From contig OZ024802.1 in the NCBI GenBank assembly GCA_964017045.1, positions 11,110,435 through 11,174,434 of the forward strand: a stretch of 64,000 nucleotides of DNA, in the 5' to 3' direction. Origin of the DNA: Omphiscola glabra. Lineage: Eukaryota > Mollusca > Gastropoda > Lymnaeidae. The notes below the pieces were generated by a model that had not been told where the DNA came from, made no database searches, and was given only the letters and a program-made list of their open reading frames with translations. This document shows positions 37,601 through 59,706 of the stretch, piece by piece (the first letter of the stretch is position 1; the number at the start of each line of letters is the position of its first letter). Position numbers and translations under genes: made by a program.

Positions 37601-38417
37601 TATGTTTTTCCATCCTAAGTCACATTAACTGTGAAGACATTCGCACTGGTACTTATGTTCATTATTAACTATGCAAAGTAGGAATGTGCCATTACTTTCC
37701 GACACTAACAACATGATAAGGCCCTAAGGCAGGCGAATGTAGCATCTTTATTGTATTTCTCAGATTATGATTAAGTCTTAAGTTAAGATATGTAGTCAGA
37801 CCCATGGACAACTTGCACTCACCCTCTTCCTGGCATAGTCTCAGCTGCAAGTAGTGAACATTGGGTACACCAATATTTTTTAGATTAAGTTCCAATCTTA
37901 TGACAATATTTTGTCTGCAAAAGGCTGGAAATAGGCAGGGTCCAAATTATTATTGCACATGGGAAACCCAAATTACACCTAAAGCCTAAGTTTCCAAGTC
38001 TGACAAGGACCAGCCAAGGGCTCATTTTTAAAAACTTAACTTAATTTAACACCTACACCATGTCATGCCATGTGCAAGTAAGTACTAGTAATAAGTAAGT
38101 GAAAGTGGGTGTAATGTTTTACAAAAAAAACTTTTTTAAACTTAGAAGACTAGAAGACCTATTATAATCAACTCAGCAGTAAACTACGCATAGGCCATAA
38201 TTAGCACGGTGCTCAAAAGTTAGGTTGCATTTGTTAATGGATTTTCAATAAAGACTATTTATTCCTTTATACTTATGATTATTTCAAATTCAATTCAATG
38301 ATCAATCAGAATCATCATGGCCATGGGCCATGGCAGATTTAGGTTACTTACTTCGCCATGAAATATGTGAAATAGCTTAGGAATGCTGGAACTCTCATAG
38401 TCTCTCGATTCTCTCAT
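30531..38417 (-). CDS. ZCCHC17: ZCCHC17 / pS1D nucleolar protein homologue (7 exons, 556 aa)
   Basis: Exons on the minus strand: 38417-38352, 36724-36667, 35616-35516, 35295-35210, 34989-34889, 33688-33552, 31652-30531; 1671 bases, all phases compatible. Residues about 18 to 95 form an S1 RNA-binding domain (IFHGEVASLQAYGAFIKIPG, then LVHKSQMS and KISLSMKVVNQ). A CCHC knuckle C131-C134-H139-C144 follows with exact CX2CX4HX4C spacing. The vertebrate protein (about 241 aa) ends soon after a short lysine-rich tail. Here residues 184-556 form one large exon rich in RS, SR, DR and RGG repeats. The vertebrate protein is nucleolar and linked to ribosome biogenesis and splicing. ATG 38417 is the only start in the first exon. 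Its stop faces the A1CF-like gene. Confidence 0.93.
31872..32022. mobile_element. SPIN-like hAT MITE, 151 bp
   Basis: It begins cagcagttctcaac and ends ggttgtgaatcactg. Identical 8-bp duplications gtctataa (31864-31871, 32023-32030) flank it. It lies in ZCCHC17 intron 6. Confidence 0.9.
32961..33170 (-). mobile_element. tRNA-derived SINE
   Basis: On the minus strand, from 33170, it starts gagtgctgggtggcagagtg: tggcagagtgg is a good pol III A box. The B-box-like ggagttcaatccc follows at type II tRNA (Leu/Ser-like) spacing. The body ends tgactgacggatgccagc and then an A10 tail. It lies in ZCCHC17 intron 6. No clear target-site duplication is seen. Confidence 0.78.
33552..33688 (-). CDS. ZCCHC17: ZCCHC17 exon 6: second half of CCHC knuckle
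   Basis: It encodes HLAIDCFSRKGDRNYDLVPD, which completes the knuckle, then an acidic serine stretch and KKKKRKK. Acceptor ttcacacag, donor gtaatc. Confidence 0.92.
33718..33975 (+). repeat. 47-bp tandem repeat
   Basis: About five copies of a unit built on ggatattttaatacaaaata and ggtaatagaaatgataatat. Starts at 33791, 33838 and 33885 give a period of 47. It lies in ZCCHC17 intron 5; two copies carry ACCGGT. Confidence 0.85.
34889..34989 (-). CDS. ZCCHC17: ZCCHC17 exon 5: first half of CCHC knuckle
   Basis: It encodes IELGAELNTTCRRCGVR with the first two zinc cysteines. The knuckle is split by an intron at the glycine before the histidine. Donor gtaaac. Confidence 0.92.
35210..35295 (-). 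CDS. ZCCHC17: ZCCHC17 exon 4: end of S1 domain
   Basis: It encodes GDGEKISLSMKVVNQ, then GKDLDPNN, both signatures of ZCCHC17. Donor gtaagt. Confidence 0.93.
35411..35510 (+). repeat. 52-bp direct duplication
   Basis: gtatcaaagatgggcc recurs at 35411 and 35463, with the following ttaactgttagcag also repeated. It sits next to the ZCCHC17 exon 3 donor. Confidence 0.88.
35516..35616 (-). CDS. ZCCHC17: ZCCHC17 exon 3: S1 domain
   Basis: It encodes LVHKSQMSNGRVDDPSEML and KVYCKVISME. Acceptor taatcag, donor gtacgc. A 52-bp direct duplication lies next to the donor side (35411-35510). Confidence 0.92.
36667..36724 (-). CDS. ZCCHC17: ZCCHC17 exon 2: S1 domain
   Basis: It encodes VASLQAYGAFIKIPGCRKQ, nearly identical to the family's YGAFIKIPGCRKQG core. 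Donor gtggct is non-consensus. Confidence 0.92.
38352..38417 (-). CDS. ZCCHC17: ZCCHC17 exon 1
   Basis: 22 codons from ATG to IPKLFHIFHGE, then donor gtaagt. It matches the LPALYTIFQGE start of vertebrate ZCCHC17. Confidence 0.9.
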
Positions 38418-40619
38418 GATTAATGATGACTGTTTTTTCAAGTACAGAAATAGCAGTTATGTAACAAAATGTGTTATATTCAACAGCACTGTGTGCTGAA
38501 TATTTATTTGTTTAGGAAGTAATTCACCATTTTGAAACAAGGGCAATAACCTGTTTCTAACGCTTTTCAAATTGCAGGTGATGTGCCATTTTTTCGCCCA
38601 ATATAAAATGTGTAAGATTTTATCTAGACCTACTTAATCTTGGGTTTATTTGTTTTTGAAAAGAAAATTATCAAGATAAATTTATTAACAAAATTACTAC
38701 TCTTTGTGTGTGTTGGGTTTTGGTTCTCTATTTTTTTCCTTCCCTTTTGTCATCATTATTTTACTATTTTATTTTGTACTGATTAGGCCCAATTAAAGGT
38801 GGTATATTTACACACAAGAAAAGCCTAGCTTGTCTTCCTTTCTGTCTGTCTGGAACGCTCAGGGCCAGAGAGAATACGATATTTTTTGTGTAAAAAGTGC
38901 AAATGACTCTAAAAAGAGACAGTGGAAACAAACTTATTCTTCTCATGAGGGGTGTCATTTCTGGTTTTTTTAGGGGGAGGGGGGAAAAACCAAAACTTGG
39001 TCGGCTTGTTAAGTTGTTTATTGCTGGAGGCGCCACAGTACATAGCATTTTAAATAAAACCTGCAAATGCCCCACCTTGCCCTACCAAAATGACGTCCCT
39101 GCTTGTCATTTGAACAAGTGCAAACATTAAGAAAACAAAAGTTGGCATAATTTTTTAAAAATTAAAGTATCAGTAAAACAAATGTTGACTGGTTAGATCA
39201 GAAACATTTTCAATGGCTTTTTAAATGTAAATAGAAATCGTGCTTTCTGAACATCACCAAAGATCCGGTAATGGGAAAAAATAAAACTTTTGTGAGTTTG
39301 TGAAGATTTGTTGAAAGGTGTAAACACAAACTTTGATTTACAGAGATTCGCAAACATTTTAATAATGATTCAGATCGACAGTGGGGAGGGATGGGGGTAG
39401 GGGAACAGAAAGCTAGGGTGCTAAAGGCTCCAAAGTGAAATAAGGGGAGCCCTCTGTGCTTCCATGGGTTATTTCAATTTTTTTTTTAAAAGTATTAACA
39501 CAATGAAATCTAGCAAAGGTGGAGTTTTAAACATTTTATGAATCAACACAATTAAAAATAAAATGACACAGCCTTCAAATAATTTTAATTTTACAATATC
39601 TTATAAATATAAATGCAATAAAAACATATTTAAAAAGTAATTTATACATGAACATTCGTTAAGTAGATTAATTCATCTTTAAAATGGGTCCTAATTTTCA
39701 TTAATGCTTACATTTTTAATGGATTTATTTATTTACTTAATAACAGCTGAAGTCATTAATTTGTTTAAATATACTCTAGTCACATAAGCACCATTATAAT
39801 AAATTATATGTTGTATAGTTAAATGCCTAAGGAAAGGATTTTAAATTTTTTTAAAAATCATGTGACATGCAGTATTTCTTTAAAGTTTAAATTTATGGAC
39901 ATTGCCTGTCAGTATAACCTGTTTCAAAATGCATATAAGAAGTGAATCCAGGCACAATGACTTCTCTGGAAAATTCCTGAAATAATGACACAGCATTATT
40001 TTAAAAAAAAAAAATTAAAATTAAAGTTTTTTTTCCCACATTTATTTTTTTAATGTGTAATTTGATGAACAAGTTTTTGTTTTAGTTACAGCATGCAAAG
40101 ACATTTTAAGCTTATTTTGATTTGATATGTATTCATAAATCATTAGATTTATTTAAATATTGTTAAAGAATAAAGAATTATTACAAATAGACACAATGGC
40201 CAGGCAAAAGTGGATAATTTCTAGAGATAATCCATTTGTACAATGTACGGTACAGATCTATTGACTGAGGAGGACTATACATTCAAATAATAGTAAGTCA
40301 TTTTAAAAGACCACGATTAATTTAAGCCTAACAAAGCTCATGAATTTTAGTATTTTTTTAGATAAAAATTATCTGAAGCTAGAAAAATATGATATTGATA
40401 ATCTTAATTTTCTTCCCTCCATTTTAAATCATATAACATTTATATAAATATAATAATTCATATTATTATTGGAAAAAATATAAGGGTGTTAGATTTAAGA
40501 TATTAAGTACAAGGGTTCTTCTTCTATATATTAAGGGCCCACTATCAATTTATTGATCATTATGGCTCCTATGAATTTAGATGGGATTTGCAATGTTTCT
40601 GTGCCTGGTGTTGATGAGG

Positions 40620-40985
40620 ATATTTCAATGGTTACAAGAGTAACTGTGTGAGGGTATCATGCACTGGGGGTTGGAAGGCCCGAGGCAATACACGCAAATG
40701 AGTCAAGTGTTGTCGCCTCAACTGTTCCTTTTGAAAGATTGTTCCAGTCCCTGATTGTCTTTGGTAGGAATGAGCAGTTCCTATACTGGCTTCTTGCTGG
40801 TATGAGCCGGAACTGCCTGTCATGGCCTCGTCGCTGTCTATGGGGGAGAGGTACGAGTTTCTGTTTAATGCCAGAGCAGTGGACTAGTCCATTATTTATC
40901 TTGTAAATCATGGAGAGCCTGGACAGTCGTTGTCGTTCCTCCAATAGTTTATGAACTATGTTGAGATTTAATCTTTTCTCTACCT
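40620..40985 (-). mobile_element. LINE 3' fragment (jockey/CR1-type tail)
   Basis: On the minus strand it encodes RLSMIYKINNGLVH, RHRGHD-type residues and FLPKTIRDWNNLS, ending near LDSF. This is the C-terminal end of many non-LTR reverse-transcriptase polyproteins. Only about 95 codons remain. Confidence 0.75.
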
Positions 40986-42939
40986 AAAACCAGTAAACCA
41001 AACTTCCCAGTGACAACAAATACCACCAGTTTTTTATTTTGTTACAAGATTTTCCAATTGTATTATGAATAAATGAATGAAATATATAAGTATAAGCATT
41101 AATTGAAAAATTAAGTAAAACAGCATTGGTGTATGAGAACACTGAAAGACATTAGCTAGCACAACAGCTCAAAATGGCTACTTCACAGTCAAGGACACTA
41201 AAAAGCTAGGCATTTTTACTTGCAACTCAGATTGATATGTATCATATCACAAATACACATTACAATATAGAACCTTTTCCTCCTAATACCAGACTACAGA
41301 GTGACTTTTAGTATTACATCAAACATTTAATTATGTTTAGCACAGAGAGTGATCGCTCCATACCATCAACACACTTGAAAAAACTTACACATCAGTACAC
41401 ACATTTATAAATTATACTTCAGGTTGATAACAACTTTTACACTTCAACAATTAATTTAAACCCATGACAAGTAAACCAAAATAATAGAAAAATCCCATTT
41501 AAAATTAACAAAAATTTTATTAAATAAAATTAAAAAATACATCTGCAACACAAAAGATCCCAAGTAACATTCAAAATTAGAACAATGTAATTTCAAACAT
41601 CAGTTCAAAGAACTCAAGCTAAGATTCTCATCTTTGAGGCAATACATTAAAAGGAAAACATTTTTTTTAAAAATCTTTCTAGATTCAAATATGGCTACCG
41701 GGTACTCAAAAAAAAATTTAATTCTATAATTAAACAAAATGGAGTTCAGCTACTTTAATAAGATGATTGATTTTTTATTTAAACAATGGTAAAAAAAAAA
41801 AGTATTAATTTTTTTCCTGAAAATATTGCCCATTTCAATCCTTCGGAACTAGAGCAGTCTCTCAGGGAGCAATTGCAACACTTATAATAATGTACCTGAT
41901 AATATGATGCTGCTACTTAATAATATTACTTGTAAAACAGTAGAGATGGAAGATGAACATACATGAAAATATTAGCATTTACAGTGCAGTTGGATAATTG
42001 TGTGATTATTGAAAAGATTCATTGACTTGAGCAAAAAAAATTTTTTTCCTATATAGCACAATATAGCATTTAATTATTTTTTTTTTTTAAAGTTTCAAAG
42101 CTTTCAAATTTAAATACTGCTCATTCAAGTATAATTCATACGTTTAAATATTGATAAGACATTCTTTATCACTAATTAATTTATTAATGATCAGCATACA
42201 CTTCATTATATTTAATAAAATTTGAAATTTAGGGGCCAACTATTATTTGGAATTCAGATCTTTTGTGCATTTGAAACAGAGGTTTATCTCTTAACATTGA
42301 AAAAGACAGTAAAATAAAAGGTGGTGTCAGAAGTGAAGCTTTCCCTTGACCATTAGACTAATTAGAGTTTTAAATGAATAAATACATAAATACTTCCGCA
42401 AAGTCTAATGTTTGCTCCTACATGTACCAATACTACAGTAAACAAAACATTATAATTATTTCTTACTTCCAAGAAACATTTCCACTGGATACATAATGAT
42501 TTTTAAAAACTGAATTTTTACCAAACTAAACACAGTAAGAGTTGTTTAACCCATGCTCTCAGTAATGCGCTTCTGGTTCTTAAAACTCTGGTAACTTTTA
42601 TGTCTCCAATGTCCACATACTTTGGTGAACAAGTGTTGAGATATCATTTCATAGAAATGTAATCTGTGCAAAAAAAACAACAGTTTCTCATGTGAAAAAA
42701 AAAAACCAAAAAAAAACTGAGAAGTTAATCAACGCTCGAACAGCCTCAAAAACCATGACTCAGTCAATAATGAGTTGCCTTATATCTAATTTTTTTATGT
42801 CATTGTTATTGTTAAGTGAATGAGCATAGCCAGGGCTTTAAAAATTAGTTGGTGTGCAAGAAAATTAAAAACATTTTAATTTGGTTGTATAAAAATGTAT
42901 TCCTGACAGACATGTTTTAAAATCTGATTTCAACCTGTG

Positions 42940-43528
42940 GTGTGGAGTATAGAGATGTAAACTGTGGTGTGAAGTGTAGAGAACTAAACTGTGCTGTGGA
43001 GTGTAGAGATCTAAACTGTGGTTTGGAGTGTAGAGATCTAAACTGTGGTGTGGAGTGTAGAGATCTAAACTGAGGTGTGGAGTGTAGAGATCTAAACTGT
43101 GGTGTGGAGTGTAGAGATCTAAACTGTGGTGTGGAGTGTAGAGATCCAAACTGAGGTGTGGAGTGTAGAGATCTAAACTGTGGTGTGGAGTGTAGAGATC
43201 TAAACTGTGGTGTGGAGTGTAGAGATCTAAACTGTGGTGTGGAGTGTAGAGATCTAAACTGTGGTGTGGAGTGTAGAGATCCAAACTGAGGTGTGGAGTG
43301 TAGAGATCTAAACTGTGTTGTGGAGTGTAGAGATCTAAACTGTGGTGTGGAGTCTAGAGATCTAAACTGTGGTGTGGAGTGTAGAGATCTAAACTGTGGT
43401 GTGGAGTGTAGAGATCTAAACTGTGGTGTGGAGTGTAGAGATCTAAACTGTGGTGTGGAGAGTAGGTATCTAAACTGTGGTTTGGAGTGTAGATAACTAA
43501 ACTGTGCTGTGGAGTGTGGACAACTAAA
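42940..43528 (+). repeat. 27-bp minisatellite
   Basis: About 21 copies of a unit starting gtgtagagatctaaactgtg and ending gtgtgga. The period is a multiple of 3, so one frame on each strand stays open (repeating CRDLNCGVE on plus, LYTPHHSLD on minus). The variants are random with respect to codons. Confidence 0.97.
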
Positions 43529-43604
43529 TAACTATTATATGAACATGAAAATGCCTGAAATCATGCATTTAATGTCTATGATAGGGATCAAAATGATTGA
43601 ATGA

Positions 43605-43682
43605 ATTACAAAATCTTTGTTACACTATTTATTTAATGAATTACAAAATCTTTGTTACACTATTTAATTAATGAATTACAGC
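43605..43682 (+). repeat. short direct duplication
   Basis: tgaattacaaaatctttgtt followed by acactattta is present twice, one after the other. Confidence 0.8.
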
Positions 43683-44174
43683 AAAGTTGTTTATTTACAA
43701 CAAACTTTCTTATTTACAAAAAACTTGTTTAGTTACAACAAACTTGCTTAATTACAAACAGGAAAAAGAGGACGATCAGGTATGTTACTATTTGGTAGGA
43801 GAGCAGAGATTTTCATACATGCACTTGCATGTTTGCATTATAAATCTATTTCTCATCGACTAGAAATTTACATAGGGGGAAAAAAATAATGAAATTTACT
43901 ATATCAACTACAATATCAATAAACGTGTCACTGTTCAGCATTAAATACTGGCCCCACATTCTGAAAGTCACAGGTTTGGAATAAGTGTATGGCATGCATC
44001 TACATCCTAGCAATATAAATGCTATCATTAATAAGTGTCAAAACGAATCATGTCTGGCATGAACCAAGGAAAGCAATTGTACAAATGTCCTCATTTCATG
44101 ATCATAAAAGTGAAATAAAAAAGAAAATTTACATAAAAATACATTTTAAAAACTTTACTTCACTGTTTATTTGG

Positions 44175-44845
44175 CATCACCATAGTGAATAATAGCATCA
44201 TCAATGTGAACAATAGCATCACCAATGTGAATAATAGCATCACCATAGTGAATAATAGCATCACCATAGTGAACAATAGCATCACCATAGTGAATAATAG
44301 CATCACCATAGTGAATAACAGCATCACCAATGTGAACAATAGCATCACCATAGTGAATAATAGCATCACCATAGTGAATAATAGCATCACCATAGTGAAT
44401 AATAGCATCACCATAGTGAATAACAGCATCACCATAGTGAATAATAGCATCACCATAGTGAATATTAGCATCCCCATAGTGAATAACAGCATCACCAATG
44501 TGAACAATAGCATCACCATAGTGAATAATAGCATCACCATAGTGAATAATAGCATCACCATAGTGAATAATAGCATCACCATAGTGAATAATAGCATCAC
44601 CAATGTGAACAATAGCATCACCATAGTGAATAATAGCATCACCATAGTGAATAATAGCATCACCATAGTGAATAATAGCATCACCATAGTGAATAATAGC
44701 ATCACCATAGTGAATAATAGCATCACCATAGTGAATAATAGCATCACCATAGTGAATAATAGCATCACCATAGTGAATAATAGCATCACCATAGTGAATA
44801 ATAGCATCACCAATGTGAACAATAGCATCACCAATGTGAACAATT
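44175..44845 (+). repeat. 21-bp minisatellite
   Basis: About 31 copies of aatagcatcaccatagtgaa plus one base. A second variant, aatagcatcaccaatgtgaa, is interspersed. The 21-bp period keeps one frame open on each strand (NNSITIV on plus, LLFTMVM on minus). Confidence 0.97.
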
Positions 44846-45213
44846 TATTTAATAAATATTCTAATATAAGATGAACTTATGTTATAATGGTATAAGTTTT
44901 GACTAATTTACTTAACATTTAAATATTTTTAAATATTTTTTTTTTCGTATTGCGTTTTACAGCAGATTTTTATACATTACAAATAGATAATAGTGTTCAA
45001 TAAAGCAGATCAATGTTTGATTTGTAATCATTTGAATCTGTGACACCAAATCAGTCATCAGAGTGAATGATAAAATATTAACTGCAGGTCTCAACTCATT
45101 TATCACATAAAAATTACGTTAACAGGGTGAAAATGTCATATGTATAAGATTTTCCCACTTAACATTTATATTTATAATATGAATAAAATAATTTTTATTC
45201 ATATTTTTTCCTT

Positions 45214-45351
45214 TACAGGTTGTTGAGAGCCAAATTTAAAAAAATACAACTGTGGCTGAAATTGAAATTTAAAAAAAAATAATTAAAAAAATTCACTTTT
45301 CAGCCACAGTTGTATTTAACAAAAAAAACAATTGGCTCTTAATAACCTGTA
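45214..45351. mobile_element. palindromic foldback repeat
   Basis: tacaggtt...gagagcc and aatacaactgtggctgaa at the left are inverted at the right (ttcagccacagttgtatt, then aacctgta). A third, direct copy of an arm follows at about 45352-45400. Probably a MITE; family unknown. Confidence 0.65.
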
Positions 45352-46099
45352 ATATTAAGAACCAAATTTTTAAAAATACACCTGTGGCTGAAAGTGAACG
45401 TTTTTCTTAAAAACCACAAGTCTTGAAAATAAAATTTTGATGTATTTCCCTTTTGGATAAGGTCAGCTTTATTAAGCAGACTGTGTATTCTTCATTTCTT
45501 TATCTCATTCATTTCTAAGGAATAGCTGCACAATTCATCTTCACACGTTCTTACTCAAATCTTAGAGTGAACATTTTATTCAGTCAATAGTAATGTCAGT
45601 TCTATCCAAAATGGCAATTCAAAGAGCCAATACTAAAATTTAAGAAGAGGTACATGATACATAGGATAGTTATATTTACAGCTAACTTTTCTTTGTATCC
45701 TAATTCACTGGCATGGGCCGGAAAGTAGTTTGTCCCACATCATGCTTAAATTGAAATTATAATTTTTTTTAAAAATGTATACTCTTGCATCTTTTTTTAA
45801 AAAAATCATGTCACCATCAACCATTCTTAATTATGGCATGTAAAAGAAGATGGCTGACTTTTTACAACATCAACTCTAAGATAACAGACACAAGCCCTTT
45901 AAGGGAATTATGGCTCAGAATATAAAGTCTAACCTGACAAAATTTGGTGACACATCAACAAGCAGAAAAACAAATTATGGTCAGTTTACGTGATGATTTA
46001 TAGAAGCTGGCCAGCCATGCTTGATGAGTAGACTAATCATGTACATCATCAGTAGGATCCACATAGACAAGCTTCACTTATTCATTGCACACTGAAAAC

Positions 46100-47978
46100 C
46101 AGCGGTTCTCAACCTGTGGGTCACGACCCGTGTGGGGGTTGAACGACCCTTTCACAGGGGTCGCCTAGGACCATCTGAAAACACATATATTCGATGGTCT
46201 TGGGAACCGAACCGAATGATTTGGTTCATCTGGATCAATTCTAAGATTAGCTGACTGACCAGTGATAATTGCGGCAAGTACCACAAACACAACATAGGAG
46301 CCATTGAAGCTTCATATTTGGTGGCACCCAGAATCGCCAGAGCTGTGAAACCTCACACCATGGCTGAGGATTTACTGTTGCCAGCGGCTAAAGACATTTT
46401 TCAAGTTATGATCGGTGGGGAATTTGTTACAAAACTGAATGCAACTTCCTTATCTAACAACACCGTCTACAGAAGAATAGATGACATGTTTGCTGACAGT
46501 CTTGATCACGTATGCTGGAAATTAAATCTGCTACACTTACAATTTTTAATATCCAGCTTGATGAATCTACAGATGTTGCAAACTGTTCACAGTCACTGGC
46601 TTACGTGAGGTATATTAATGGTGGCGACTTTAACAATGAGTTTCTTTTTTGCAAATCTCTTGAAAAACAACTACAGCATGCGATGTATTTGACAGTTGGT
46701 TTATTTCTGAATAAGATCTCTTGGGAAAGGTGTTGTGGTGTTTGCACAGATGGGGCTGCAGCTATACTAGGATGTCTATCATAACATCTCTTGGGGAAAG
46801 GTTTGTGGGGTTTGCACAGATAGTGTTCCAGCTATGCTAGGATGTCGATCTGGATTTCACATTTGGTACTGAATGAGTCACCAAAAGTCATAGGAATTCA
46901 CTGCATGATTCATCAGCTAATATTAGCAACAAAGACACTGCTACAAAAGTTACAGGAAGTAATGAAAAGCGTCATAAGTTCTGTCAATTTTGTAAAGACA
47001 AGCATTTTAAACAGTTGGCTGCTTTCGCAAATGTGCAACGAGTTGGATGTGCCGAACAATGCTGAACATTTCACAATGAAGTGAGATGGTTGTCGAGAGG
47101 AAAAGTTTTAAAAGGTGTTTTTAAGCATGTTTGTGAACTGCATAAATAGCTTTACACTTGGTTGACATCTCTGCCATCTGGAATGAGTTATATTTATTAC
47201 AGCAAGGACCAAATGCAACATGCCTTGAGTTGTCTGACAAGATTCGATCATTCCTGTTGCCTGCCTCATCTGCTTTCTTTGAGGAACATGACATTGAACC
47301 AGACAAATGGATTACAATGATAATTTCTGTGAAAGAACACTTCAATGTTCTTTCCAAATCTACCCGACACCCCATTTGCACTTGCCAGAAGCCCATTCAC
47401 AGTCAAAGATGTTCCTACGACAGCACAAAATCAATCAAGCAGCGAGAACTGATTTCTCTACAATGTCAGTTACACAATTCTGGATCAAGTGCTTACTGTC
47501 ATATCCTGCTCTGTCTGAGACCGTGTTGCGCATTCTTCTTCCATTTTTAACAAGATATCTTTGTGAAACAGGGTTCCCCTATTTGTAGGTTATCAAGTCT
47601 AAATACAGAAGTAGACTTGTTGTGGAAGATGATCTTCATTGTGCTCTTGAAAAGACTGTCCCGAGAACTTCTGATCTGGTCAGAAAGAAGCAATCTTGCA
47701 TGGACGTTGGCTTTTCACGCATACTGTTGCAAACTGTTGCAATGGACATACTGTTGCAAACTGTTGCAATGGACTTTACTGTTGTTATTAATCATTTTGT
47801 TTTAATTGTGATCAATTTTTAACAATGAAAATACACCCAGCAAATCAGATATTGACATTACAATTATTAACAGTAGCAAAATTACAGTTATGAAAAGTAA
47901 TTTTATGGTTGGGGGATCACCACAACATGAGGAACTGTTTTAAAAGGGTTATGGCATCAGGAAGGTTGAGAACCACTG
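46100..47978 (+). mobile_element. full-length SPIN-like hAT transposon, inactive
   Basis: The ends cagcggttctcaacctgtgg and aggttgagaaccactg are the family TIRs. Flanks ctgaaaac (46092-46099) and ctgaagaa (47979-47986) match 6 of 8. The interior, 46318-47790, carries remains of an hAT transposase. Short derivatives at 5669, 18683, 19300 and 31872 share its ends. The termini resemble, from memory, those of SPIN, a hAT family reported as horizontally transferred and found in the pond snail Lymnaea. Confidence 0.9.
46290..47790 (+). pseudogene. hAT transposase (ZBED5/SCAND3-like), multiply broken
   Basis: Pieces in three frames follow the family order: ARAVKPHTMAEDLLLPAAKD, then LSNNTVYRRIDDM, QLDESTDVANCSQSL (with the catalytic-region aspartate), FLFCKSLE, CGVCTDGAAAILGC, IGIHCMIHQLILATKTL, and EVRWLSRGK-like and LTRYLCETGF pieces. 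The N-terminal BED zinc finger is missing. Frameshifts separate the pieces. A direct duplication of about 69 bases covers the CTDGA region (46717-46855), and a 27-base one lies near 47722-47775. Confidence 0.88.
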
Positions 47979-48802
47979 CTGAAGAATATCCTATCACAAA
48001 AAGGCATGCATAATTTAATTCAGTCAGATCACAAATAGTTGAAAAAGACATATCCTTTGGATATTCAAAAGCTTTTTTTTTCTTCTTACAAATTGATTAT
48101 CAATCAATAAAACATTTTTAGTTCATAAGAATTTTACATAAATATTCTCCATTAACTTTATGATGTAAAAAGAATTTAAAATGACTTAGCTTCACTCATG
48201 ATCAAATAATAATTATAACAAAAATCACAAGTAAAAATAATAAATAAATTAAAAAATTTACGCCTACCGGTATTGAAAATGTATGAAGTTAAATACTAAC
48301 CTACTGGACATTCTAAAATTGTGACATCAATAATCAATAATAAATTTTACTATGAAAATAGAGCAAACATCAGCTCACTTGACCAATGTCTGACATTTAC
48401 TTCCTCTGCTGCTCTTTAAGTAACCATGCCTCGGTAAGCTATTATTCTTGGTCTTTAAGTTTAAGATACATTTCATTGGAATATGAGTTATAGCTCTTTG
48501 ATCCCTGAATAGACACAAAGACATTGACACAAATTATTTTTATGCAACCTCTGACCAACAGGTCTATAATTATATGGCCCATGGGTTAACATACAAGAGC
48601 ACAAAAAATAACATGTGCGTATCAGTGGTAAAATAAGACTTTCATTAAAACTCACTTTGGCTAAACAGTGGGATAGGTTTCTTCTAAATTTAAAATACAA
48701 CACAGTACAGCTTCTAGGGGTCTTCTTACTGTTGTCAAACACATGTCCAGCTTAATAACAGTCATAAGAAACTATCCAGTGTTCTCACAGTGAATAAAAG
48801 AT

Positions 48803-49140
48803 TTGAGTTTTAAATAATTTCCAACTGTAGCTCAGATTTCTGTACAGTAGGAATCACAATTTGTCTTTTGTTTAACAAACTGAATCATTCACTGCCTAAT
48901 AGTCTGGGAAAGAAACCTGTCAAATTTGAATGGCACAGTCTTCAGCATGTATCTCCAGAGGAAAAAATTATTTGAGTTTTAAATAATTTCCACCTGTAGC
49001 ATAGATGTCTGTACAATAGGAATCACAATTGTCTTTTGTTTAACAATCTAAATCATTCACTGCCTAATACAATCTGGGAAACAAATCTGTCGAATTTTAA
49101 TGGCACATTCTTCAGCACGTATCTCCAAATTTGTACAATG
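48803..49140 (+). repeat. 169-bp tandem duplication
   Basis: ttgagttttaaataatttcc starts at 48803 and 48972, and the whole 169-base block is repeated with about 10 percent differences. It lies just downstream of the KIAA0930 stop, probably in the 3'UTR. Confidence 0.88.
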
Positions 49141-49399
49141 TGATGCCCTAGAAGCTATAGTCATCCTATAGCTGATAATCACAGTGTCAGTAAAACTCAG
49201 CACAAAAATATAAAGTGTTTTCCACTGATCAGACCCTTCAGTTATTATGCCACTGGCAGTATATGAACACAGGGACTTTTCAAGATTAGCACCACATCTT
49301 AGAGTAGTTGATGACAGTTCATAGTTTTAGCACAAATCCAGCAATACTTGTGTGGTATTCTATAGTAAGTATTTAGCACTAGTTCTATAAATCTTCCAG

Positions 49400-59706
<10,307 letters not shown>

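Larger units (their letters stand above)
38418..49399. other. intergenic region between ZCCHC17 and KIAA0930
   Basis: No exon can be supported. It should contain the ZCCHC17 promoter near 38420-38600 and the KIAA0930 3'UTR at its upper end. It holds a LINE tail, two large minisatellites, small duplications, a foldback at 45214-45351 and the full-length hAT copy. No canonical minus-strand AATAAA is seen in the first 2 kb after the KIAA0930 stop; ATTAAA is at 49101-49096. Confidence 0.7.

Noticed and set aside
42865..43496. Repetitive open frames on both strands (LYTPHHSLD and CRDLNCGVE repeats)
   Set aside because: A 27-bp minisatellite with an in-frame period explains both.
44160..44874. 227- and 229-codon open frames (LLFTMVM and NNSITIV repeats)
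   Set aside because: A 21-bp minisatellite explains both strands.
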